This document shows positions 8,494-15,018 of a stretch of 41,107 nucleotides of DNA, piece after piece (within the stretch, counting starts at the first letter, position 1; the number at the start of each line of letters is the position of its first letter). The translations under genes were made by a program, and so were the position numbers. Source of the stretch: JBLHKW01 sp047618565 (GTDB taxonomy: Bacteria > Planctomycetota > UBA1135 > GCA-002686595). The notes beneath the pieces were generated by a model, which made no database searches, was not told the DNA's origin, and was given only the letters and a program-made list of their open reading frames with translations. The DNA lies in assembly GCA_047618565.1 (NCBI GenBank), contig JBLHKW010000023.1, positions 1 through 41,107 of the forward strand. The letters run 5' to 3'.

Positions 8494-8872
8494 ATGAACA
8501 CTCAAGAAACCGTTACCTCGCTCAAGAAAACTGTCGGTGCCGCGATGCTGAAGCCGCTCGGCTTCATGCGTCGCAAGCACGTCGTTCCGGGTGCGCGACC
8601 CGGAGTCGACCATCTACCGGAGGCCAGTGCGCCTCCTCAGGAGGGGAGAGTTTCGATCGCCTGCGTGGGCTATGGTCCCGAACTTCATAGCTCCTTGGAA
8701 GTCGATGATCTCGATGCTTTCCTCGAGCAGGAGCAGCCCAAAGGGGCCGCAGTCCGTTGGAATAACGTGAACGGGCTTCACGCGTACACCGTTCGCCGCC
8801 TGCAGGAGGTCTACTCCTACCACTCCCTGGCGGCGGAGGATGTTCTTCATACGACCCAGAGACCGAAGGTAG
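8494..8872 (+). pseudogene. corA: CorA-like Mg2+/Co2+ transporter, N-terminal fragment interrupted by IS3
   Basis: ATG at 8494 with GGAG 9 nt upstream. About 126 codons match the CorA cytoplasmic domain, ending in the conserved stretch AVRWNNVNGLHAYTVRRLQ, then HSLAAEDVLHTTQRPKV (family: 'WVNVDGL...HPLALEDVLNTHQRPKV'). Homology stops at ~8872, where IS3 sequence begins. The C-terminal membrane end reappears after the element (10188-10333), but the middle ~150 codons, including most of the long helix, are absent. Insertion was therefore accompanied by deletion, and the gene cannot make a functional channel. Confidence 0.8.
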
Positions 8873-8905
8873 GCAGCGGTACAAGGCCGCAGGCAACCGA
8901 CCCCG

Positions 8906-9211
8906 ATGACACGAAAACGAAGAACACATAGCCCGGAATTCAAAGCACGCGTGGCGATGGAGGCCCTGAAAGGGATCAAGCCAATCCACGAGATCGCCGC
9001 CGACAACGAGATCCATCCAGTGCAGGTCTCGCAGTGGAAGAAAGAGCTGCAAGAGCGGATGGCGGAGATCTTCGAGCGCAAGAACGCTCGCTCGGAGGAT
9101 GCCGAGAAGGAGAAGCGCCACGTTGAGCGCCTGGAGCGGAAGGTCGGGCAACTGATCATCGAGCGGGACTGGCTCGCAAAAAAGTCCAGGGAGCTGGGGG
9201 TCGACGAATGA
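8906..9211 (+). CDS. IS3-family transposase OrfA (HTH_Tnp_1)
   Basis: 101 aa. The N-terminal helix-turn-helix (RRTHSPEFKARVAMEALKG, then IHEIAADNEIHPVQVSQWKK) and C-terminal leucine-zipper-like helix (EKRHVERLERKVGQL, then ERDWLAKKSREL) are typical of IS3 OrfA proteins that bind the element's ends. Its stop overlaps the OrfB ATG (ATGA at 9208-9211), so OrfB may be made by coupling or by programmed -1 frameshifting as in the family. Intact. Confidence 0.92.
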   Translation: MTRKRRTHSPEFKARVAMEALKGIKPIHEIAADNEIHPVQVSQWKKELQERMAEIFERKNARSEDAEKEKRHVERLERKVGQLIIERDWLAKKSRELGVDE

Positions 9212-10050
9212 GGAAAACCTTCATCGATACGGGCCACTCCCAGCTCAGCGTGCGAACGCAGGCCAACATGTTGGATATCAACAGGAACCGCTTGTAGTCG
9301 AAGGTCCGCGGTGCGACAGCGTTGGATCTTGAGCTCTGTCGGGAGATCGATGAGCTACACCTGCGCCGGCCCTACTACGGATCACGCCGGATCTGGAAGG
9401 ACCTGCGTGCGCGCGGGTACGACGTTGGGCGCGGGCGCGTCCGTCGGCTGATGCGACGAATGGGTCTGGTCGCGACGTACCCGAAGCCACGGACTTCGAC
9501 GATGGCGACGGAGAACAAGGTCTATCCGTACCTGCTGCGCACGCTGAAAGTCGAGCACCCCAACCAGGTCTGGTGCTCGGACATCACCTACATCCCGATG
9601 AGGCGCGGCTTCGCGTACCTCGTTGTGATGATGGATTGGCACAGCCGGGCGGTCCTGGGGGGGCGGATTTCCAACACGCTCGACACGGATTTCTGTCTCG
9701 CGGCGCTCCGAGATGCACGTGGCGTCGCGGGATGCTGGCCCGAGATCATGAACATGGATCAGGGCTGTCAGTACACGAGCAAGGCCTGGACCGGAATGCT
9801 GCTCGATGCGGGCGTGAAGATCAGCATGGACGGCAAGCGGCGCTGGATCGACAACGTCTTCGTCGAGCGACTCTGGCGAAGCCTGAAGTACGAGGACATC
9901 GACCTGCGCGAATACCTCGACCTGGTGCACCTGGAGGAGGGCGTCGGCACCTGGCTGAGCTTCTACAACCACGAACGGCGCCACCAGGCGCTGGACTACG
10001 AGATGCCGTGGCACGTGTGGCAACAGGACCCGACGCTACAGGCCGCCTAG
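9208..10050 (+). pseudogene. IS3-family transposase OrfB (DDE integrase), premature amber stop
   Basis: The frame opens at the ATG at 9208 and reads the usual OrfB start (...LSVRTQANMLDINRNRL), then meets TAG at 9294-9296 where relatives have Tyr (NRLYY), suggesting a TAC-to-TAG change. After it, coding continues uninterrupted to 10050 with the rve core: WCSDITYIP (first Asp), NMDQGCQYTS (second Asp), NVFVERLWRSLKYE (Glu), and NHERRHQALDYEMP. A downstream in-frame start could give a shorter product lacking the first ~30 residues. Probably inactive. Confidence 0.85.
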
Positions 10051-10056
10051 AAAACG

Positions 10057-10105
10057 CGCGTGGAGGGAAGGCACCGGCCTACGGCCTCCGCCTTCCCTCC
10101 ACGCG
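10057..10105. repeat. Perfect 16-bp stem-loop after IS3 orfB
   Basis: Arms 10057-10072 and 10090-10105 are exact reverse complements (CGCGTGGAGGGAAGGC and its complement) around a 17-nt loop that itself contains GGCC-TAC-GGCC. It starts 6 bp after the transposase stop. It could be the transcription terminator of the element or part of its right end. There is no T tract on either side. Confidence 0.7.
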
Positions 10106-10187
10106 ATCCCCTGACGCTGAAACCCTGAACCAAGCCCTGAGCTGAGCGCTGACTGAGCTAACCTAAAGCAACCCGCCGATGGCACCG

Positions 10188-10333
10188 AAGGCCGACCCAC
10201 CTCTCATCCCAGAACTCAGCTGGCGGTGGGGGCCTACGCAACCTTCTGGGCCGCGTGCCTTGCGACAACCGCGGGGCTAGTCTTCTACTTCCGACACAAG
10301 GGCTGGATTGGCAAGCAGAGCGTTGACCGCTGA
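10188..10333 (+). pseudogene. corA: CorA C-terminal fragment beyond IS3, frameshifted
   Basis: One frame gives LIPELSWRWG and the next frame AYATFWAACLATTAGLVFYF followed by RHKGWIGKQSVDR and a TGA at 10331-10333. This is the end of CorA: the post-GMN loop, the second membrane helix and the basic tail. The frame change occurs in a G-rich run near 10224-10229. Together with 8494-8872 it marks one ancestral corA. The GMN signature itself is not present. Confidence 0.7.
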
Positions 10334-10361
10334 TCGAAGTGGCTGAGCGAAGATAACTACG

Positions 10362-11522
10362 ATGCACATGCACCCCCTCTTGCCCGCGCTAGTGGCATCG
10401 ATCGTCGTCGTCCTCCTGGTGGGCGCGGTGGTCCGGCGCTTTGGCCAACCGCACGTCATCGCCTACTTGATCGTAGGCGTCATTCTCGGCCCTTCGGGGA
10501 TGGCGCTATTTGAGGGCGAAGCGGTCGCTCTCGTCGGTGAGTTCGGCGTGATCCTGCTGCTCTTCTTTGTCGGGATGGAAGTCGATTTGACCCGCCTGGT
10601 GACGGGCTGGCGCGTCTCGGTGATCGGCACCGTTCTGCAGGTTGCTCTGAGCGTCGCCGCGGTCGCGATGATCGGCTTGTGGTTCGACTGGCCTTGCCCG
10701 CGCTCGGTGCTGCTCGGCTTCGCCATTAGCCTCAGTAGCACTGCGCTGGTCGTGACGATGTTGCGGCAGTGGAAGGAGATGGACACCGAGGCCGGCCAAG
10801 ATGCCATCGGGGTTCTATTGGTCCAGGATGTGGCTCTTGCCCCGATGCTGATCATCGTCGGGCTCCTTGGAGGATCGTCGCCGTCCGCTTCACTTCTCGT
10901 GCTGCAGCTCGTTGGAGGGATCGGAGTCGTGCTGTTGGTTACGACTCTCGTCCGCAGGAAGACCGTACGATTACCATTCGGAGAGCTTCTGCGTCGCGAC
11001 CACGAGCTTCAGCTCTTCGCTGCTCTCCTCCTCTGCTTCCTCTTCGCCTGGCTCACCGGCGTTTGCGGACTGTCGACGGCTCTTGGCGCCTTTGTTGCGG
11101 GGCTGGTTGTTGCCTCGGCGAGGGAGACCGAGTGGATCCATCGCAATCTCGAGCCCTACCGGGTCCTCTTCGTAGCAGTCTTCTTCGTCTCCATCGGGAT
11201 GTTGGTAGACCTTCCGTTCTTAGTCGAGCACTGGCGGCCGATCTCGGCACTCGTGCTGGCCGCCTTCCTGACGAACACCACGATCAACGCAGGGATCTTG
11301 AAGACACTGGGGCGGAGCTGGCGGACCAGCGTCTACACGGGAGCGCTCCTGTCACAGATCGGCGAGTTCAGCTTCGTCTTGGCGGCGGTGGGCAAGGACG
11401 TCGGCATCATGACCGACTTCGGCTACCAGATGATTCTCGGCGTGATCGTCGGCACCCTTATCCTCGGTCCTGCCTGGATCGGCGTCTTGCGGCCCTTGCG
11501 GGGGCCCAGCGCCCGAGCGTAA
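10362..11522 (+). CDS. CPA2-family monovalent cation/proton antiporter (KefB-like membrane domain)
   Basis: 386 aa, almost entirely hydrophobic with about 11-13 predicted membrane helices. CPA2 hallmarks are present: YLIVGVILGPSG near residue 40, GVILLLFFVGMEVDLTRL, SLSSTALVVTMLRQ, QDAIGVLLVQDVALAP, and the later STALGAFVAGLVVAS and LLSQIGEFSFVLAAVG. It would exchange K+ or Na+ for H+ across the cytoplasmic membrane. The cytosolic TrkA-N/RCK domain of full KefB/KefC proteins is absent. It is the only ion transporter of the island that is still intact. It sits between a broken corA and a broken mscS, consistent with an osmotic/ion homeostasis set. No strong ribosome site precedes the ATG at 10362; a second ATG lies 2 codons downstream. 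Confidence 0.92.
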   Translation: MHMHPLLPALVASIVVVLLVGAVVRRFGQPHVIAYLIVGVILGPSGMALFEGEAVALVGEFGVILLLFFVGMEVDLTRLVTGWRVSVIGTVLQVALSVAAVAMIGLWFDWPCPRSVLLGFAISLSSTALVVTMLRQWKEMDTEAGQDAIGVLLVQDVALAPMLIIVGLLGGSSPSASLLVLQLVGGIGVVLLVTTLVRRKTVRLPFGELLRRDHELQLFAALLLCFLFAWLTGVCGLSTALGAFVAGLVVASARETEWIHRNLEPYRVLFVAVFFVSIGMLVDLPFLVEHWRPISALVLAAFLTNTTINAGILKTLGRSWRTSVYTGALLSQIGEFSFVLAAVGKDVGIMTDFGYQMILGVIVGTLILGPAWIGVLRPLRGPSARA

Positions 11523-11552
11523 GCCGAGTAGACAGGCTGCACCGAAGACTCA

Positions 11553-11569
11553 GCGCAAAGCTTTTGCGC
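11553..11569. terminator. Short perfect hairpin after the antiporter gene
   Basis: GCGCAAA-GCT-TTTGCGC, a 7-bp perfect stem 31 bp after the antiporter stop and 46 bp before the mscS remnant. The position suits a transcription terminator or attenuator, but there is no U tract. Confidence 0.4.
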
Positions 11570-11614
11570 GGGCAACCCGGAAGCGTAGCCTTCGGCACAT
11601 TGGTCAGAATCGTG

Positions 11615-11889
11615 ATGAACCTCTCTGCCGCTGAACAGATCTACGTCGCTGTTGTTCTGGCCGCCGGGGGCTACGCGCTCGTCCGCACCTTGATGCCGCC
11701 AGGCGTCACTCGCCAGTTGCGCATCCGCAGCGTCAAGGAGAGGAGACGGTTCGAGGCTGTCAAGACGGAGAGTCCGCTCGACGACCCCAAGGCGGTGGCC
11801 CTGGAGCGTGGGATCGAGAGCATCGAGAAGCACTTCAGCGTCCTTCGGCGGCTCCTGATCCCACTCATCACCTTCCTCACGCTTAGGGG
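11615..11889 (+). pseudogene. MscS-family channel, N-terminal fragment interrupted by IS21
   Basis: From the ATG at 11615, ~92 native codons encode MNLSAAEQIYVAVVLAAGGY (first membrane helix), a basic/helical linker and HFSVLRRLLIPLITFLTLRG, where the sequence runs into the IS21 left end at ~11890. The IS adds a short out-of-gene tail to a stop at 11935. The C-terminal domain of the same channel type follows the element at 14586. The pore helix and the first part of the beta domain are in neither fragment, so the central part was lost. Confidence 0.65.
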
Positions 11890-11948
11890 TGCGCGCGGCA
11901 AACTAAAACTGACCCACCCGGCAGACGAAAACTGACTCACTCCGAGCC
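11890..11948. repeat. IS21 left terminal inverted repeat
   Basis: It begins TGCGCGCGGCAAACTAAAAC and contains two tandem related blocks, CTGACCCACCCGGCAG and CTGACTCACTCCGAG, spaced ~22 bp. It pairs with 14527-14585 on the opposite strand. Confidence 0.75.
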
Positions 11949-11995
11949 AACCCGGGCAAGCTGTGAGTGCAAACAAACGGCAACCCGGAGGATAC

Positions 11996-13522
11996 GTGAT
12001 CGAGATGAGTCAGGTATTGGAATGTAAACAACAGCACGGCAAGGGCGTGCCAATTCGCGAGATCTGTCGCCGGACAGGGCTCTCGCGGAACACGGTGCGG
12101 GGCTACCTGCGGGGCACGGTGACCCCGGGGGTCTACATGATGTCGACCCCCAGAGCCCAACCGGCGCGAGCTGCCATCCGTGTCCAGGTGGTAGAAATTC
12201 TCGAAGCGGAAAGACGCAGCGAAGCACCCAAGAAGCAACGGCTGACCGCTGCGCGGATCCACCGGATCCTGGAGCGGGGCGGAGGTCAGACCAGCCTGCG
12301 TACGGTGCAGGAGCTCGTTCGCGAGGTCCGTTTCGAGCAACGCGACGTGCTCAAACAGGCCTACTTGCCGCTGGCCTACGAGCCCGGGGAGGATGCGCAG
12401 GTGGACTTCTTCGAGGCGGTCGCGGACGACGTGGACGGAGGTCGCTTCAAGGTCTTCGTGCTCCTGGTGAGAGCCTGCTTCTCAGGGCGTTGCTTCGCGT
12501 ACGTGGCGCCGAATCAGACGCGGGAAGCACTGTTGGAGGGACTCATGCAGGCCTTCGAGTTCTTCGGCGGCGTCTTCCTCAATCTCTGGTTTGACAACTT
12601 GACCCCGGCTGTGCGCACGGTGCTCAAGGGGCGCGATCGCCGGCGACAAGAGGTCTTCGCATGCTTCGAGGCACACTACGGTTTCAAGGCTCAGTTCTGC
12701 AGCCCGGGGAAGGGCAACGAGAAAGGCGGCGTGGAAGGTGAGGTGCGCTACTCGCGTCATGAGGTGCTCACGTCGATTCCAGTGGTGGCGGGGCGCGCGG
12801 GGGCCCAGACACTCTTCGGTAGCTGGATGGATGTCGATTTCGACAGAACGATCCGTGGCCGGACTCAGAGCATTGGTGAGCACTGGGCGCTGGAAGCACC
12901 CGCCTTGATGCCGCTTCCTCCTCGGCGTTTTGAGGCTGCCACGACTCGTCAGGCCAAGGTGTCGAGCCGAAGCTGGATCCAGACTGGCACGAACTACTAC
13001 TCGGTCCCGGTCGAATGGGTCGGGCGCGAGGTGATGGTCAGCCTTGATGCAGAGAGCGTGCGCATCGTGGGGCCGAAGGGCGAGATGACGCAGCATGACC
13101 CCCGGTACGGCTCGCATGAGATGGCGCTCGAGCTCGAGCACTACCTGCCGCCGCTCGAGCGCAAGCACCGCGGCGTCGACCGGGCCGTACCTGTGCGGCA
13201 ATTTCTGTTGAACGAGAACTCCATCTGGATAGCTTCATTGTCCGAATTGAAGCGATTGCATGGCGAGGTCAACGGAGGGCAGGACTTTGTCGCCATCTTG
13301 CAATTGTGCCCGGTTTACGGCCAGTCCAAGGTCGATGCGGCCTTGGCGCGAGGGATGCGACACGAAATTTTCTCCGTGGAAACGGTGCGGCACTTCCTGT
13401 GGGTCACGATCGAGGAGGAGCGACCCGATGTCCCTCAGCTGAACTACGGCGGACCGAGGGTGGAGCAAGGGGCATTGGCGGCCTACGGAAGTCTGCATGG
13501 CTGCATGGCTGCATGGAGGTAG
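11996..13522 (+). CDS. istA: IS21-family transposase IstA
   Basis: 508 aa using the GTG at 11996, which has GGAGGA just upstream; an in-frame ATG follows at 12005. The N-terminal HTH (GVPIREICRRTGLSRNTVRG) binds the ends. The DDE core shows AQVDFFEA (Asp), NLWFDNLTPAV (Asp) and KGNEKGGVEGEVRYSR (Glu). IstA cuts and joins DNA with the help of IstB. The last codons contain three tandem copies of CTGCATGG (13493-13516), giving an odd HGCMAAW end. istB starts 3 bp downstream. The gene is intact. Confidence 0.94.
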   Translation: MIEMSQVLECKQQHGKGVPIREICRRTGLSRNTVRGYLRGTVTPGVYMMSTPRAQPARAAIRVQVVEILEAERRSEAPKKQRLTAARIHRILERGGGQTSLRTVQELVREVRFEQRDVLKQAYLPLAYEPGEDAQVDFFEAVADDVDGGRFKVFVLLVRACFSGRCFAYVAPNQTREALLEGLMQAFEFFGGVFLNLWFDNLTPAVRTVLKGRDRRRQEVFACFEAHYGFKAQFCSPGKGNEKGGVEGEVRYSRHEVLTSIPVVAGRAGAQTLFGSWMDVDFDRTIRGRTQSIGEHWALEAPALMPLPPRRFEAATTRQAKVSSRSWIQTGTNYYSVPVEWVGREVMVSLDAESVRIVGPKGEMTQHDPRYGSHEMALELEHYLPPLERKHRGVDRAVPVRQFLLNENSIWIASLSELKRLHGEVNGGQDFVAILQLCPVYGQSKVDAALARGMRHEIFSVETVRHFLWVTIEEERPDVPQLNYGGPRVEQGALAAYGSLHGCMAAWR

Positions 13523-13525
13523 CCC

Positions 13526-14302
13526 ATGTCTGATTCGACGACGATTGCGAGGATCGAGATGTGGCTGGTCGAGTTGCGCATGCCCACGATGAAACGTGAG
13601 TACGCGAAGGTGGCGAAGGTGGTGGCCAAGTCCGGAGGGGACTATCTCACTTTCCTGCACACGCTCCTGGAAGAGGAGCTGGGTGACCGACGCGCCCGGC
13701 GCGTGCAGCGCCGGATCAAGGAGGCTCGATTTCCACAGCTGCGGCGCCTCTCCGATCTTGACGCGAAGGAACTGCCGAAGGGGGTATGGCTTGAACTCTT
13801 GAATGAGCTGGCGCGCGGCGTGTACATCACAGAGGGCGGCAACGTCATCGCGGTCGGTCCGAGCGGGACGGGAAAGACGCACGTCTGCGACGCGCTCGGT
13901 CTCGTAGCGTGCGAGCAGGGCAAGCGCGTGCGGCGTTACACCGCGACGGGGCTGGTGAGCGAACTCGAGGAGGCGCAGGAGAAGAAGCAGCTTCATCGGT
14001 ACCTGTCCCGGTTCGGAAAGCACGACCTGGTGGTGGTCGATGAGCTGGGTTACATGCCGATCAGTGAGCATGGTGCCGACCTCTTCTTTCAAGCCCTCAG
14101 CGAAAGGCACGAGCGAGGAAGCGTGATCGTGAATACGAACCTGCCCTTCGACGAGTGGGGTCAGATTTTCAGGACGGAACGGCTGGCGGTGGCCTTGCTT
14201 GACCGACTGACGCACCGAGCGCAGATCCTGGAGATGAACGGAGAGAGCTACCGGCTGAAGTCAGCGCGCCAGCGCAAGTCGAAGGGAGGTGACGGAGCGT
14301 GA
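13526..14302 (+). CDS. istB: IS21-family AAA+ helper ATPase IstB
   Basis: 258 aa, ATG at 13526 with GGAGG overlapping the istA end. It has Walker A VGPSGTGKTHVCDALG, Walker B DLVVVDELGYMP, and sensor-like SVIVNTNLPFDEWGQIF near residue 205, then DRLTHRAQILEMNGESYR, all typical of DnaC-like IstB proteins. It binds ATP and DNA to choose the target and to activate IstA. The Lys-rich C-terminus is normal for the family. About 280 bp of non-coding IS end follow, including C-rich runs. Confidence 0.94.
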   Translation: MSDSTTIARIEMWLVELRMPTMKREYAKVAKVVAKSGGDYLTFLHTLLEEELGDRRARRVQRRIKEARFPQLRRLSDLDAKELPKGVWLELLNELARGVYITEGGNVIAVGPSGTGKTHVCDALGLVACEQGKRVRRYTATGLVSELEEAQEKKQLHRYLSRFGKHDLVVVDELGYMPISEHGADLFFQALSERHERGSVIVNTNLPFDEWGQIFRTERLAVALLDRLTHRAQILEMNGESYRLKSARQRKSKGGDGA

Positions 14303-14526
14303 GATGACAGGGCCACGGGACGCTGGAACTCATCCACAAACGATGAGTCTCCTCCCCCGGATCCCCTCCTCCCGGTGGGCTTAGCCCCCCCCCGGACCGC
14401 CGCGCTACGCCTCTGCCTGCTTGGGGCAGGCTTCGCACGGCTCCCCCCGAGAAGACAATGAAGGCCGTCGCCGCTTCGCGACTCCGGCCCCAATTACCCC
14501 AGGGCTGCGCCCTGGATCCAGAAACC

Positions 14527-14585
14527 CGCTCCAGGTGGGTCAGGTTTGGGCTGCCGAATGGGTCAGATTTCGATTGCCGTCGCCA
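14527..14585. repeat. IS21 right terminal inverted repeat
   Basis: Read on the minus strand it starts TGGCGACGGCAATCG and has CTGACCCATTCGGCAG and CTGACCCACCTGGAG blocks matching the left end in order and spacing. Confidence 0.75.
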
Positions 14586-14951
14586 GTGTGGGACTGGCGG
14601 AGGTATCTCGTTCCGAACAGCCGCATGCTCCAGTCGGCCTACGTCGAATTCTGGGTGGCACCCGATGTTGACCTCGATGAAGTTCGTGAGATCGCGGCGC
14701 AATCGCCGCTAAGAAGCGAGCATTTTGCGAAGCGTGGGGATCCGAGGTTCTGGATTATTAGAATCGAGAAGGATGAAGTCTGTTGCTGGGTGGCGGCATG
14801 GGCGGACACGCCTTCAGCAGCCTGGGCTCTGACGAACGACGTTCGCACCGAGCTGTTGGGGGAGCTCCGACGCCGCGGGATCCCCCTGTCGCTTCAGCGA
14901 CACCACTGGTCCTCAGAAACTCCGCGAGATGGCACTGGCACTCCCAAGTAG
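14586..14951 (+). pseudogene. MscS-family channel, C-terminal fragment beyond IS21
   Basis: It resumes with WDWRRYLVPNSRMLQS (family: 'TWDWRRxVIPNSxxLxxxxxNYS'), then AYVEFWVAPDVDLDEVREIA, PRFWIIRIEKDEVCCWVAAW and ends GIPLSLQRHHW...GTGTPK with TAG at 14949-14951. This is the MscS beta/alpha-beta domain. Compared with relatives, some 15-20 residues are missing between NSRMLQ and AYVEFW. With 11615-11889 it forms one ancestral gene lacking its middle. Confidence 0.78.
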
Positions 14952-15018
14952 GGGACCGCTAACTGCTCCCGAGTGCCGCGGCATCGAGAACGAGCCACCG
15001 TCCGACAGCGACCTGGGC

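Larger units (their letters stand above)
8873..10187 (+). mobile_element. IS3-family insertion sequence in corA
   Basis: It carries orfA and orfB of an IS3-family transposase between two parts of one corA gene. Limits are taken from where CorA homology stops and resumes; I could not identify convincing terminal inverted repeats. The 8-mer ACCGAAGG occurs at both edges (8862-8869 and 10184-10191), but IS3 elements usually duplicate 3-5 bp, so it may be chance. orfB carries a premature stop, so the copy is probably inactive. Confidence 0.75.
11890..14585 (+). mobile_element. IS21-family insertion sequence, about 2.7 kb, in an mscS gene
   Basis: It contains istA and istB in the usual order. The ends align as long imperfect inverted repeats: about 59 bp (11890-11948 against 14527-14585 reversed) with ~42 identities by eye, including CTGACCCA..CGGCAG twice-repeated blocks, the multiple transposase-binding units typical of IS21. 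Flanking target duplications were not evident, in line with deletion of host sequence next to the element. Both genes are open, so this copy may be functional. Confidence 0.88.

Noticed and set aside
8862..10191. ACCGAAGG at both corA/IS3 edges as a proven target-site duplication
   Set aside because: Eight bp is too long for IS3 elements, no terminal inverted repeats were found next to it, and host sequence is missing, so the match may be coincidental.
13493..13516. Three tandem CTGCATGG units as a meaningful repeat array
   Set aside because: Only three copies, inside the istA coding end and in frame with its last residues. No sign of an array or attachment site.
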